Below, piece by piece: positions 11,276 through 22,319 of a stretch of 64,000 nucleotides of DNA (position 1 is the first letter of the stretch; each line of letters begins with the position of its first letter). The DNA is from Diphasiastrum complanatum. Its lineage: Eukaryota > Streptophyta > Lycopodiopsida > Lycopodiales > Lycopodiaceae. The notes beneath the pieces were generated by a model. The model saw nothing but the letters and a program-made list of their open reading frames with translations, had not been told where the DNA came from and searched no databases. The DNA lies in the NCBI GenBank assembly GCA_029204225.1, contig CM055109.1, positions 22,286,422 through 22,350,421 of the forward strand. Reading direction: 5' to 3'. The translations under genes and the position numbers were made by a program.

Positions 11276-11943
11276 TGTGAAGAATTGCCAAAAATCAAAA
11301 TCCATGAAGAATAGTGTAAATTTTGTACATAATTGGGTTCCACACATGTATGGCCAAAATTCCACGTGACAACCCACTCCTAATATAGGTTAGGTCAAGT
11401 CAAGAGAGTTGGTCATGTCTATTTGGTGGTCATCCCCACTTTATAGGACCTACACCTAAGTCTAAGGTGAAAATTTGACCAACTAGCTACCTACCAAGCA
11501 TAACTCTAGGATCTAGGCTAGGGTTTCATTTTAGGCAAGAAGGGTGAGTTAACTTCCTTACCACATGCTGGAAATCCACGGAAGTCGAATTTGCCATGTA
11601 TTCAAAGCTCCCATAGTGAGAAGATAAGAAACATTTTGGAGCTCATTGGCAATCTCAAGCTAGTTCACTATGTACATTGAGTTTTTGAGATCCAAATTAA
11701 ACCAAATCAATTTCTACTTGTTTCTCAAGTTGAAGGCCGTACTAAATCTTGTAGTACACACGTGTGGTCTTGGATTTCAATGTTGATCAATGCTTTTGAT
11801 TGTTAATGCTTGTTGTTTGTCAAATGCAATCTAGATCAACTTTTTTGTGTCTAGTTTTCTGATAGATTGTTAAGCAAGCATCCAATCACTCTTGTGGATC
11901 TTTTGTAGATCCATTTATGGTCCTAAAGTACAATACTTTCACA
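11276..11943 (+). repeat. 5' LTR
   Basis: It starts TGTGAAGAATTGCC and ends CTTTCACA, giving a 6-bp inverted end pair (TGTGAA/TTCACA). A G-box palindrome ACACGTGT is at 11758-11765. It is 668 bp, close to the 674 bp of the 3' copy. Confidence 0.85.
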
Positions 11944-11955
11944 TGGTATCAGAGC
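11944..11955 (+). other. Primer binding site, perfect Met-tRNA match
   Basis: TGGTATCAGAGC follows the LTR end with no gap. Confidence 0.9.
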
Positions 11956-12573
11956 CAAGTACAAGAGCATAAGCCATTGATCTAATGTAGATCCAATTTT
12001 AGCAAGTTTTGGTGCTAAAAACTAGTATTGAGAGGGCAAGCTAGAGTCTTGATTTTGGTGAGGAGATTTGATCCAAAACTTGGTAGGGGTCCAAATCCGT
12101 ATTGTCCACATGTGTGGGCACCTCTAAACCTGCATTTAATGCATGGTATTCATTTGATCCAAAGAAATTCAATTTGTGAGCTTTTGATGTAATTTTTGGT
12201 GGAAATCTTAGGATAAGCTACCAAGATTGAGTGACATTGATTAGATTTGACATAGGGTCATGAGATCTAATTAATATAGGCTAAAATCAGGTCCTCTAGA
12301 CTTCTTTTATAGGTCTTGAAAGTACATCAAAAAGTGTGAGGGAGATTTAGTCATGTTATTGTCCAAAAATAGCCAAATTGACAAGATTTGATCGTAAGTA
12401 GATCTCACATCATCTTATCTTCATTCCAACTTTGTGAGGGAGTGCTAGAACTAAGATTATAAGTCCATTTGTTGGCTTAGAAATCAAATCTGAGTAAAAC
12501 ACTGCAAGTGTGAGACCTTTGTGAGTTTCAAGTCAATCAAATCTATCTCTTGCTTGTAGAAGTCACTAGTAAG

Positions 12574-13350
12574 ATGAGATCTGCTAGAGCATACCTTCTA
12601 GAAGCTAGTGAGAAATAATTATGCTATTTGGAAGGTTAGGATGGAGTCACTCTTGGTGCTCCAAGACAATTATGAGTTCTTGATTGAGGATGAAGATGAA
12701 CCTCTAGGTGCACAGGAGCTAGCTAGATACAAGAAGAGATCTAGGCTTGCACTTCATTGTGTGAAGATGAATGTGAGCAATGATTTGTTGAGAGAAGTAT
12801 CAGCATATACTAGTGCTAAAGAGGCTTGGGAGTCTTTAAAATCAATCTATGGATCTAGTAACACTTCAAGAGTACTCATGCTTAGAAATCAGATTTTGCA
12901 AATCATGAGGAAAAGTGAGGAGAGTGCACAGGATTATGTACTCAGAATCAAGTCTCTAAATAGGGAGTTGACTTCCATTGGAGAGAAGATTCATGATGGA
13001 GACTTTGTACAAATTGTCCTTAATAGTCTAGGAGATGACTTTGCAAATTTGGTCCAAAGTTCTGCCATCCAAGACACTTTGCCAACTATAGAAAAACTTC
13101 ACAGAGTGTGTTAGTGGTTGAAGAGTGTAGGATGCTCCATGCAAAGTCTAGGATGAGTTCCTTGTCTTTGCAGGATGGTGATGAGAAAGCCAATTTCTCA
13201 TTCAAGGGAAAAAACCCAATGGAAAGAAGAGGCATCCAAAGGATGCCAAAGAAGAGGATGATGCATCAAGCTCAAAGGACAAGTCAAAGCAGAAATGCTT
13301 CTTTGGTGGAAAGAAGGGGTATTATGCATTTGAATGCTACAAGAGGCTAA
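12574..13350 (+). pseudogene. Copia gag of the non-autonomous element
   Basis: The start ATG is inferred at 12574 (MRSARAYLLEASE) from the matching start at 43028. A short deletion near 12610 shifts the frame. From 12608 the capsid is clear: YAIWKVRMESL, LALHCVKMNV, AKEAWESLKSIYGSS, RVLMLRNQILQ and DTLPTIEKLH. A stop at about 13112 and another shift precede a Lys-rich tail, and then a degenerate zinc knuckle follows in another frame (KCFFGGKKGYYAFEC, Cys to Gly in the first pair). Gag would package RNA into particles. This copy cannot make full Gag. Confidence 0.85.
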
Positions 13351-13358
13351 GAGCACAA

Positions 13359-13784
13359 GTGGAGGACAGACAAGGAAACCTTGCAAATGAGGAGGAGGAG
13401 GATGAAGTAGATGTATTCTTGATGGCATCTACATTCTCACCAACAAGCAATAGCAATTCAAGAGACAATTGGTGGATCCACGGTGGAGCTAGCTCTCACA
13501 TGTCTTGTGAAATGGACTTTTTCTCAAACTTACACTCATTCAATGATGCTAAAAAGTTTGTCTTTATTGCAAATGATGAAGAGTGTAGGATAGATGGTGT
13601 TGGCACCATCTTTTGTCTAGAATCCTCAAAATGCATGGATCTAGAAAATGCTCTTTATGTACCATCAATCACCAAGAATGTGCTTAGTGTTGGTCTACTC
13701 GTAAAAAGTGGTTTGGATGTCCACTTTAAGCATGGTATTTGTTTCATCTTGAAGAATGATGTTTGCATTGTCAAAGGGATTTAA
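13359..13784 (+). pseudogene. Copia aspartic protease with mutated active site
   Basis: The frame reads acidic linker, NWWIHGGASSHMS, then typical downstream blocks (FVFIANDEECRIDGVGTI, LENALYVPSITKNVLSVG, FKHGICFILKN). In the sister copy at 53.4 kb the active site is WWIDSGA. Here Asp-Ser is His-Gly, so the catalytic Asp is lost. The frame ends at 13784 where a conserved LFKLEASVAF block begins in another frame. Confidence 0.85.
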
Positions 13785-13794
13785 ACATTGAAGA

Positions 13795-14751
13795 TTGTTT
13801 AAGTTGGAAGCTAGTGTTGCTTTTGAAAGAATGAGCTTGGCAAAGGAGGAGATCACTCAAGAGGAGATCTTGGCAAAAAGTGATCTTGATTGCATTGAGG
13901 AGGAGCATCAAAAGGAGGAATATCTTGAGGCCTCAAAGCATGAGAGTTCCAAGGGAGTCCTCAATGACAATGGCCAAGTCATCAAATGACAATGGTCGAG
14001 TCCTCAATGAAAATGGCCGAGTCATCAAATTGCATGCAAATTGTTCATTCAAGTGTGGATCTTGCAAGGATGGTGAGCATTGGAGAGTCTAATATCTTTG
14101 AATACTTTTTGGATAGTATTAGTAGACATGAGTGATTTGTTGCTTATCTTTAATATCTATGATGTTTAGTACTTTTTGTTTGACAAGACAATGAAAATTG
14201 ATGCTTTCAAATCTCCATTTGTTGTTGATAAAGCAATTTCATTGGATAACTATTTTTGTAATAGTTTGAATAATGTCATAAAAGATGAAACATCATTTGT
14301 ATTGGAAATATTTGGGTCCACATGCTTTGAGCATGATGATTCCAATGTAAGGACCAAAAATTATCCTATTTCAATGATGGGAATAATGGTAGTGTTTTGC
14401 TCTTCAAGTAGAGATTGTAAAATCTACTTGTTTTCCACCAAAGAATTTGTCAATGGTGGAAATGTGATCTTTCAAGAGTGGAAGATCTGTAAACTTGAAG
14501 AAGCACCTTTGGATCAACACCTTATTCAATTCATTGATGTTTTGGACTCAAGTCAAGTGGAGGATCAAGCTCAAGACCCAAGGACTCCAAGAAGAACCTT
14601 GAGTATCAAGATGGAGCCATATAGGCTCAATCATATGGATCAAGCAAGGCAAGTTGTCTTTGGCAACATTATGTATGCACTTAATAGTTTAATTGATGTA
14701 TCTTCAAGTGCACAAAATGCCTTGGAATCCATGGCTTGGCATAATGTATAG
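13795..14751 (+). pseudogene. Derived integrase-like segment without catalytic residues
   Basis: The frame runs 13795-13989, is interrupted, then is open at 14176-14751 (191 codons). It is unrecognisable at first, but lining it up with integrase at 44.3-45.4 kb shows block-by-block correspondence. IVHSSV matches LIHSDV (catalytic Asp replaced by Ser). IDAFKSPFVVDKAIS matches LDASLSKPFWGEAI. NYFCNSLNNVI matches NYLCNRLPNQAI. FGSTCFEHDD matches FGSTCYVHQS. The segment up to GGNVIFQEW matches the SRDVIFYEG region, and QAQDPRTPRRT matches PPQDARTPRTP. The core half with the second Asp and the Glu is absent. The sister copy at 52.1-53.0 kb shows the same structure, about 85% identical by eye. Function is unknown. 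Confidence 0.7.
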
Positions 14752-14949
14752 TTTTTGAAGTGTGCTACATGTATATAGACACATTGGAGTGGAACATCTT
14801 GTAAGGGATCCTTTAAGAGGTGGTGAAAGATCCTTTATAGACATCATTCTCTATTGGAGTCTCAAAAGTTCCTTGTTTGTAGCTGCATTTTTTAGACACT
14901 TCTAGAATCATTCATTCATCTAGCAAGAGATCAAGCTAAATTTGAGGAG

Positions 14950-15623
14950 TGAGAAGTGCCAAAAATTGGCAAATCTAGCTTGATCAAAATCCATGAAGAA
15001 TAGCGTAAATACTATACATAATTGGGTTCCACATGGAAACCCACTCCTAATATAGGTTAGGTCAAGTCAAGAGAGTTGGTCATGTCTATTTGGTGGTCAT
15101 CCCTACTTTATAGGACCTACACCTAAGTTTAAGGGGAAATTTGACCAACTAGCTACCTACCAAGCATTACTCTAGGATCTAGGCTAGGGTTTCAGTTTAG
15201 GCAAGAAGGGTGAGTTAACTTCCTTATTACATGCTGGAAATCCACCTAACTTCAAGAAGGAAGTAGAATTTGATATGTATTCAAAGCTCCCATAGTGAGA
15301 AGATAGAAAATGTTTGGAGCTCATTGGCAATCTCAAGCTAGTTCACTATGTACATTGAGTTTTTGTGATCCAAATGAAAACAAATCAATTTCTACTTGTT
15401 TCTCAGGTTGAAGGTCGTACTACAGCCTATATTACACACGTGTGGTCTCGGATTTCAATGTTGATCAATGCTTTTGATTGTTAATGCTTGTTGTTTGTCA
15501 AATTGCCAATCTAGATAAGCTTTTTTGTGTCTAGTTTTCTGATAGATTGTTAAGCAAGCATCCAATCACTCTTGTGGATCTTTTGTAGATCCATTTATGG
15601 TCCTAAAGTACAGTACTTTCAAA
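14950..15623 (+). repeat. 3' LTR
   Basis: It starts TGAGAAGTGCC directly after the purine tract TTTGAGGAG and ends TTTCAAA (canonical TTCACA with one change). ACACGTGT is at 15436-15443. It is collinear with the 5' LTR throughout. Confidence 0.85.
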
Positions 15624-16065
15624 GTAGCACTTGATCTTGGACTTTTCCTTCTTGTTCTTGCTTGGAGTTGAACTTGAAGATCCATCTTGATCTTCATTCC
15701 TTGCTTGGTTCTTCCTAAATGTAGCTCCCTTGCTCTTGGTCTTGCCCTTGCTCTTGATGAAGAGTGCTCGATCATCTCCATCATGGATAGAAAGCCTATC
15801 CATCCTTGCATTGAAGTGTTGCCTCCTATTCTCCTCGTCCATGAGGACTCCTTGGAGGTCTTCAAGTGATGGCAACTTGCTCATTATAGAGTATCCTTGT
15901 ACCAAGTTAGAGAAATCTACACAAAGGCCATTCAAGATTAGTTGTATAAGCTCTTCCTCCTTTATGGATTCTCCAATAAAGGAGGGCTCTTTGTTTAACT
16001 CCATGACCCTTAGAACATATGGGTAAGCACTCTCTCCCTTCTTTTGGTAGCTTTGAAAATTTGAT
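15624..16065 (-). pseudogene. Copia gag, upstream half of the interrupted gene
   Basis: On the minus strand: KGESAYPYVLRVM (about 16050), FIGESIKEEELIQLILNG, LPSLEDLQGVLMDEE, a Lys-rich linker and KSKIKCY, which ends at the inserted element. The remaining part of the CCHC knuckle (YCSKMGHYALEC) is found at 11275. Rejoining the flanks across the inserted element therefore restores a normal zinc-knuckle motif. The extreme N-terminus is replaced by unrelated sequence at about 16100. Confidence 0.8.
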
Positions 16066-16163
16066 GTTTCAAAGCAAGCAACCTAGAATGTAGAAATCCT
16101 GATCAACGTATGATCTATTCTCAATCTAATGACTCTTGCCACTTACTAAGATTGAAACACACT

Positions 16164-16532
16164 TTAATGAAGTTTAGTAACCTCACAAAATAGATATTCA
16201 ATCAAAATTAGGTTTTTTGACAAAATTACAAAAAAAATGAATATTTCAAATTCTACATGCAATAGGAATAAATGATGGATGGGACAATGGTTAGGGTGGT
16301 GGTGGTGAACTAGCTGGTGGGTTCTGAATTCCTCCCGACTGATTTGCTTTGTCATCTTCGTCATCACTAATGATATTCCCATCTCCCTCCCCTCCCCTCC
16401 CAAAATTTGTGCCTTTGGTGAAGTTGGCGGCGTCGGCGTTGTGAGTATGATGGGGGGAGTTGTCACCGAGGCTTGTTGTGTGGCTTGGGCCCAATCATAG
16501 AAATTCTGCCATGCAGTCGTGAATCTCCTCAA
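16164..16532 (-). other. GC-richer open frame of unknown origin
   Basis: Two minus-strand frames overlap here: 122 codons starting MRRFTTAWQNFYDWAQ, and 67 codons with a Gly/Asp-rich stretch and a poly-Pro end. Codon composition differs from the flanking Copia DNA. It lies between a Copia gag fragment and a degenerate primer site, so it may be leader or captured sequence. I do not recognise it. Confidence 0.3.
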
Positions 16533-16761
16533 GTGGTGATACCTTTCTAATGCATCAATAACCAGCTAAATCCAGCAAGTATAGTGTGAAATCAAAATTC
16601 TTCAATTTCATAGACTAAATTGAGTTTTGACCTACAAAAGATCCAAACGACATATGCAAAAAACTCTTTTTGAGTATAAATCAATATAGCATGCTCTAGC
16701 ATTGATATCTCCTCCAAATCCTTGATAGATGTGCTTGATCCTTTCATAACCTGCAACACAA

Positions 16762-17276
16762 GCTTTGATATTATGTGAAGAATTTTAGATCATTTAAGAT
16801 CCAAATCCATAACCTAATCTTTGGTTAGAAAGAGATCAATCCTACCAATGTTGCCAATGTAGAAAAATCAACATCTACTCAATGAAAGAGATGCAGACTC
16901 AATAAGAACCTAATCAAACATCAAACATATGATACGATGAAGTTTATTTCCATGCAAAAATAGTATTGTATTTCACATGTGTGGATCCAAAAATAGCATA
17001 AAATGAGCATTCTACACAAGATTGCAAGATATCACAAATATAGTGCACCAATGGATAGATGAACCCAAGAGAACTCATATATAAGCATGAAGTGATATAA
17101 GAGAGAGATAATGTGTCTCTTCCCATGAATGTACAACTATGTATAGCAACTCCCTACCTAATTTGAAACTTTGGTTTCACTCCATAATGAAAAACCCTAC
17201 TATAATGTGGATTAGTTTCAACGTCTCCAACATTCAAATTTGAATCTACCAAACTCGTGTACTACATTTTTCCACA
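16762..17276 (-). repeat. Degenerate primer site and TGTGAA-type LTR, reversed
   Basis: GCTTTGATATTA at 16762-16773 is the reverse complement of a primer site with changes, followed at once by TGTGAAGAATTTTAG. A TTCCACA end at about 17276 would close a 0.5-kb LTR. The far edge is weak because a similar CCACAC word also begins a repeat shared with 62.1 kb. Confidence 0.4.
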
Positions 17277-17430
17277 CTTTCAAAAAATGCTTATTCAAAT
17301 GCTTTTAGACTAATATAACTTTGAAAAGTCAAACTGTAAGTCTAATATGAAAATTAGCCTCAATTGCCAAATATACAAGTATGACCAAACTAACAAACTA
17401 GACTAAACTAGTTGAAATTTCTCACAATCG
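17277..17430 (+). repeat. Dispersed repeat shared with 62117-62255
   Basis: Both loci share ACTAATATAACTT, the TAAGTCTAA(T/A)ATGA block, GCCTCAATT and the TATGAC(C/T)AAACT...GTTGAAAT(T/C)TCTCA blocks in the same order and orientation. There is no coding signal. Confidence 0.6.
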
Positions 17431-17920
17431 TTTGCATAATCAATGTTTTTGACTAACCCTACATCATATAAGCTTCTAAAACAACTTCAGATTGTTGAAG
17501 TTACGATGCCCAAAATGTCAATGGGAGTGGTTGGTGCAACTGCTAATCAAAAATCATTCGTTTAGAAGGTATTAAGCTTGTATAAGTCACCCTTGCCCTC
17601 TCTGCATCCATTAGAAACAATTTATGTCCTTTACCAAGCACCTATCCTTTGATAAATTTCACCTTCAGGTATTGATCAGCCCAACTGATAATAGATTCTT
17701 CTTCAAATTAGGCACATAGACCACATTTTGAATCATCTACATCTTAGCATTAGCTAGCTTGATGGGAATGAGTCTAATTCCCTTAATCTAACACTCTAAT
17801 CCATTGGCCTATGTAGTCTTGTCACCCCCTTCAATCATGGTTAGCTAATAGAACCAATCTTGGTTGTCAATTGTAATAATCACCAAGTGAAGATCTTCTA
17901 GATCTTAATGCATGCTCCAA
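17431..17920. other. Noncoding, nothing recognised
   Basis: There is no frame with a recognisable domain. It may be internal DNA of the gypsy element to its right. Confidence 0.4.
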
Positions 17921-17924
17921 AATG

Positions 17925-18342
17925 GGTATTGTGGAGCCAAACAATCCAACCAATTGGATAATGAGAGTCAAACCCCAATACCCTTCACCCTTGATCCACA
18001 GTGATTGAATACATGAGAGTAGAGGATCCAAGCAATTTGAACTAGAAAACAAGTTATTATAGGCGAGTTCCTACAATATAGATAGACTCCAAAAGCCTAA
18101 AAATATTTCATAAAAGATATTAAATCAAACCCACTTGTGTTTGATCTCCAATACATGTACTAAAAGTAGTCAATCACCATGCACTAGCTCCATATGTCTT
18201 ATTTAGAGCATTTGATCCCTCACAAGGTTATTAATTATAATTCTAGCCTAGTCTAGTGTAACAAATAAAATCATACACTAGAGTACCAAATATCCACATC
18301 AAGGATGATTTGGAATCCCTTATAGTGGACATGGACATAACA
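17925..18342 (-). repeat. Ty3/gypsy-type LTR (left edge uncertain)
   Basis: On the minus strand a purine tract (AAGGGAGGAA, about 18352-18343) is followed by TGTTATGTCCATGTCC. This is the same arrangement as at 61568. The block GAGTTCCTACAATATA(G/A)ATAGAC and its neighbours recur at 20682-20948, so it is a repeated LTR. Confidence 0.6.
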
Positions 18343-18499
18343 TTCCTCCCTTGAACTACTTTTGTTCCTAGAAGTGAAAACTAGAGAAGTTCTTGTTTGT
18401 GCTTTTAACCAAGCTTTGCCATAAATTATCATTCTATGTGCATCATTTCCAACATATCAAGCACTCAAAGATAGATGGATTTCTCAATTGTTTATCTCT

Positions 18500-18885
18500 A
18501 GTTTTAAGTACTTTTTCTAGTTCTAAAAATGGGTAAGATTCTCATCAGACCAACTGTATCACCGTCATGTAAATTTAGTTTCAGCCAGCTTACATAGAAC
18601 ACTAGATGAGCAGTAGACTTATCTTGAAGATTAGGTTCATAAGCCAAATAACCAATTTTCTTTATGATCTCAAACGGTCCATGATGGTAGACAACTTGTA
18701 ATGCTTCCCAATACAAATAGTCCTACGATCTTTTGAAATTCTAAAATATACATAGCCATCAGATTTAAAATCTCTTGGAGATCTCTTAAAATTAGCATAA
18801 TGCTTAACACTATCTTGAGCACTACGAATACTATCACATCACAATTGCAACATTTCTTGCATATCATGCTAGAAATCTGTTGGAA
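18500..18885 (-). pseudogene. Ty3/gypsy integrase C-terminal part
   Basis: Two minus frames give gypsy landmarks. About 18810-18700 reads AQDSVKHYANFKRSPRDF and FRISKDRR. About 18690-18560 reads HGPFEIIKKIGYLAYE, then HLVFYVSWLKLN (usual form HPVFHVSQLK). This is the region between the integrase core and the 3' LTR. Frameshifts break it. Its core probably lies at 20330-20660, separated by about 1.4 kb of unrelated DNA. Confidence 0.75.
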
Positions 18886-18889
18886 GAAA

Positions 18890-19600
18890 CAAGAACGGTT
18901 TCTCTCGATGCGTGCACTATTAGTGACTTAGTAGGCGAACACAAGAACATAATAATTTTAAGGCTTCTAATGCATAGTCATAGTGGAAGCAAAGGGTAGA
19001 CAACCAGACAAATCAATCAGATGGCCAGACAAAACATAGAATAGCATTGTAGTATTGACACAAATTTGAACGCAGAAATAGACAAAGCTGTAATCAGATT
19101 AAGCATAACAAAATATACAAGTCAATAATGCAAGTGAGCACGAAACAATAGCGGGCAAAACTGCATACTCACAAAACTAACTATAATTCGTAAACGTTAT
19201 GAATCTATTACTGACAATCTGTCTGAAAGAAGGAATCAATGTGCGAAGGCATCTACAATGTCTGTCTCTCATTATGAAAAACAAGCTTATTGATATCTCT
19301 TGTTGCACTTGTGAATACCGAAATGATATTCACTATATACATAGATTTTATAGGTGTGTAGATGACGAAGGTACAAAAGTGGTTGTGCTGTCTGTAGGAG
19401 ATCCTGGGTGGTTGTTGTTGTTGTTAAATCTGATCGCATAGTGCATGGAACAAGTGTGAAGAGACTGCGACGTCAGGCTTCGCCAAAAACAAAAACCTTG
19501 GTGAGAATGAGAATGCGACACCCTTTGGCCTTTGGCCTTGTCCTTACCTAAAGGCAACCTACGCCCTTTTAAAGACAAGTGTCGCAATTTCTAAGGCAAG
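18890..19600. other. Unassigned stretch inside the gypsy element
   Basis: There is no recognisable domain. A short GTT repeat occurs at about 19410-19426. It separates two integrase parts of one gypsy element and is therefore probably inserted DNA. Confidence 0.35.
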
Positions 19601-19604
19601 TATC

Positions 19605-19795
19605 GCCTATCATAAATTGCATGTAAAAATGTTGTGTCACATTTGTGGTGTATTTTTTGCCTATCATAAAATGCATGTAAAAATGCAGTGTCACATTTTT
19701 CGCATTTTTCGTCTGTCATAAAATGTGTGTAAAAATGCAGTGTCACATTTTTTGCATTTTTCGTCTATCATAAAATGCATGTGAAAATGCAGTCT
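19605..19795 (+). repeat. Minisatellite, roughly 50-60-bp unit, about 3.5 copies
   Basis: The unit runs CTATCATAAAATGCATGTAA, AAATGCAGTGTCACATTTTT, then GCATTTTTCGT, with small variations. Confidence 0.75.
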
Positions 19796-20320
19796 ATGAG
19801 ACAACACAAGTAAAATGCAGCAGCATGAATGGAGGCAGATTAACATAGAATTTAGGAGAGTAGAGGATATAAATCCAACAAAATCAGCAATCCCCTACAT
19901 TTTAATAGATCTAGCTTATGAGACAGGACCCACATTGCTTTTTGACACTCCGTCTTTCTTCAAAAAGCTAAAAGTGCAAAGATCAACAAGCCGAGCCTTG
20001 GATATCTTAGAAGTTATGAAAGATTGACCCATGCACATTTGCATGTGCAATACTGGTGCTATCTGATAGGATCCTTCTCCAATTGAGCTTCTCTGATCCT
20101 CATGCTATTTCTGTGACCTTGATCTCACAAATTCTCTTCTTTTCTGAGAGATATATATGCCTTGATCGACATTCAGTCTCTTGGAAGCTCTTCTCTTGTG
20201 AGCAGATTCTTCAAGTCGTCTCTTTATTAACCAGAGATTAGATTGAAAACCATACATAAAAAATAAACGGACTCATAATTTGTAGCAAAATGTTTTCTAT
20301 CAAGCAAAATTGATTGAAAT
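19796..20320 (+). other. Unassigned stretch with the HEWRQI motif
   Basis: A 70-codon frame (19815-20027) starts with HEWRQINIEFRRVEDINP, matching the minus-strand segment near 10100. The rest of the frame (LIDLAYETGPTLLFDTPSFF) is unrecognised. The shared part is about 80 bp. Confidence 0.35.
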
Positions 20321-20329
20321 ATTGTTGTT

Positions 20330-20660
20330 TTTCCATTGAGACTATGTGTGAGACACATATGTTCTCAACATTTTTTCCATAGTTTGATTAGTTCTCTCAA
20401 TTTGTCCATCTGATTTAAAATGATCAATAGAAGTAAATCTAAGCGATGTTTCAAGCTTATGAAAAATAATTGACCAAAATTGACCTTCAAAATTTGTATC
20501 TCTATCACTAACAATATCATCAAATAGTCCATAAAGCCTAAATAATATTTTTCACAAAGATCTGGACTAAACTTGAAGCCTTTGCAATTGACTTTATTGG
20601 TATGAACATAACTAGCTAAGTTAACCTATCCACTAAAATCCAAATAGAATCATTTTGCCT
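20330..20660 (-). pseudogene. Ty3/gypsy integrase core fragment
   Basis: The minus strand reads LYGLFDDIVSDRDTNF, then FHKLETSLRFTS, then DGQIERTNQTMEKMLRTYV. These are the second catalytic Asp (SDRD) and the Glu (GQIERTN) of the integrase triad. Upstream, stops dominate the frame, and the fragment ends at a second LTR copy (20682). Confidence 0.8.
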
Positions 20661-20681
20661 CTTATTACATGTGTGCAAAGG

Positions 20682-20948
20682 ACTATTGTGGAGCCATACC
20701 ATCCAACCAACCAAAAATTGAGAGTCAAACCCCAATTAGCTTACCCCCGAGCCATGGTGATTGAATAAACGAGAGGACATGATCTAGGAATGGAAATGAC
20801 TAGCAAAAAGGTTATGGAGATGGACGAGTTCCTACAATATAAATAGACTCCAGAACCTAGGAATATTCCATATGGAATTTCAAATCCAACCACCAAGTAT
20901 CCACATCAAGGATTATTCCAAATCTCTTTACTGGACATGGAGGTAACA
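20682..20948 (-). repeat. Second partial copy of the gypsy LTR
   Basis: It is collinear with 17925-18342 (TTGTGGAGCCA...GAGAGTCAAACCCCAAT...GAGTTCCTACAATATA...), and it ends GGACATGGAGGTAACA where the other ends GGACATGGACATAACA. It has the same orientation. Confidence 0.65.
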
Positions 20949-20996
20949 CTAGTCATGTGTCTAGTTGCTATTGAATCTCTATACCAACAAAATTCA

Positions 20997-21245
20997 TTAT
21001 TGCATTGAGATGACAATATAGATATTTCCATCTTCAAGAAAATTGCTTGAGTCCTTTAATTTGTCTTGTTTGATGTTGGCCATCTTTTTTGGACTTTTTT
21101 TGGCCCATTGTCCAATTGTTGTGACAGTAGAAATATTTATCCTTCTTCTTTTTGCTTGAAGATTTTGCCTAATCATCAGAAGTATTCTTATGCCATTTAT
21201 ACTTTGTTTGTATTTACACTTATCTTTTACCACCAATTCGGACAT
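20997..21245 (-). pseudogene. gag zinc-knuckle remnant
   Basis: One minus frame reads SSSKKKKDKYFYCHNNW, then WTMGQKKSKKDGQH. This matches in layout the knuckle at 21783-22088 (KKKKHKCLYCQKPRHWARDC), but the later Cys/His positions are lost. It is in opposite orientation to that copy. Confidence 0.45.
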
Positions 21246-21782
21246 AGAATTTGTGATCTGATCATTGTTATCACAACAACTAATATAAAGATTATCTAAT
21301 TTCTTACTATATGTCTAGCAAAGTCGAATGTTTTCTAATAATTTTTTTTTAATTACTGATACTCATTCCAATGACTATCTGATTCAAAGAGTGCATAGTT
21401 CATAGTTTGACTATTATAGACGTCTAACCCCTATTGCTCTCTTCATGGTTGTCTTCAACACCTATCCAAATAGTCTAGCATTTGAAAGAATGATCTAAGT
21501 AACAGTCATAATTTTGATAATTCGATTCAATTCTTTATAATCTCAACATTACTTTTTTCTTTGGTTGGATAAGACTCAAAAATCCCTTAGGGTGTCGAGC
21601 TCAATCGCTTTTGTAGCCTAATATAGGCTCTCATCCAACAAAGACGTGGAGCTAATTCACACGACAATGAATAGTCTATCTAAAAATTTCTAGATATTCA
21701 CAAGCGACATTGTATTGAGAGAGAGCTACTGACATTCGAGGATCTTCACAGCATTCTATTACAAGAAAAACAGAGATGAGAG

Positions 21783-22088
21783 GTGGTGAGGTCCTCATTA
21801 GAAGATCAAGCAATGTTAGCCAGAGGTAAGCACAAGTATAAGAAGCTCTCCAAGAAATTGAATGTGAAAGATGATAATCAAGGATTTTCACTAGGCAAGA
21901 AGAAGAAACACAAGTGTTTATATTGCCAGAAGCCTAGACATTGGGCTAGAGATTGTCGCAAAAAAAAGGCTGATATCAAAAAGGGCAAAGTGAATCAATT
22001 GAACAATCTTGTTGAAGAAGACCATGACAATGACAATGACAATGAAGATGAAAGTACAAATCTTAGATTGAATTTCAATATATTGTAG
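21783..22088 (+). pseudogene. Retrotransposon gag C-terminus with CCHC knuckle
   Basis: A 101-codon open frame holds a Lys-rich region, then CLYCQKPRHWARDC (C-x2-C-x4-H-x4-C) at about residues 46-59, then Lys-rich and Asp/Glu/Asn-rich tails. The layout matches Copia Gag. No protease frame follows, so it is a fragment. Confidence 0.6.
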
Positions 22089-22319
22089 TTGATCATGTAT
22101 TGATCAAGATTCATGAAAATTTTACATATGATCTGAGTAGTTTTGAGAGAAATAGTATTGCAAGGTCCTAGATCTTTGTGATTTCACTATTCTTTCACTT
22201 GTTGAGAGGAGTTTGAGTGCTCAATATATTAGAATAGTTTCAAAGTAGAGTAGTAATCATTTTGCATGATGGCTACCAATAGTGAGATCATGTGAATTGT
22301 AGAAATATAAAGCTTTGTC

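Larger units (their letters stand above)
11276..15623 (+). mobile_element. Complete non-autonomous Copia element (gag-protease, no reverse transcriptase)
   Basis: Two similar LTRs in direct orientation (11276-11943 and 14950-15623), a perfect primer site directly after the first and a purine tract (TTTGAGGAG) directly before the second define a full element of 4.35 kb. The internal region encodes Gag and protease, then a diverged integrase-derived frame. It has no reverse transcriptase or RNase H motif. It lies inside the zinc-knuckle codons of an older minus-strand Copia. Flanks AATAG (left) and (AA)GTAG (right) are an imperfect candidate target duplication. A second copy of the same design is at 51247-54397. 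Confidence 0.85.
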
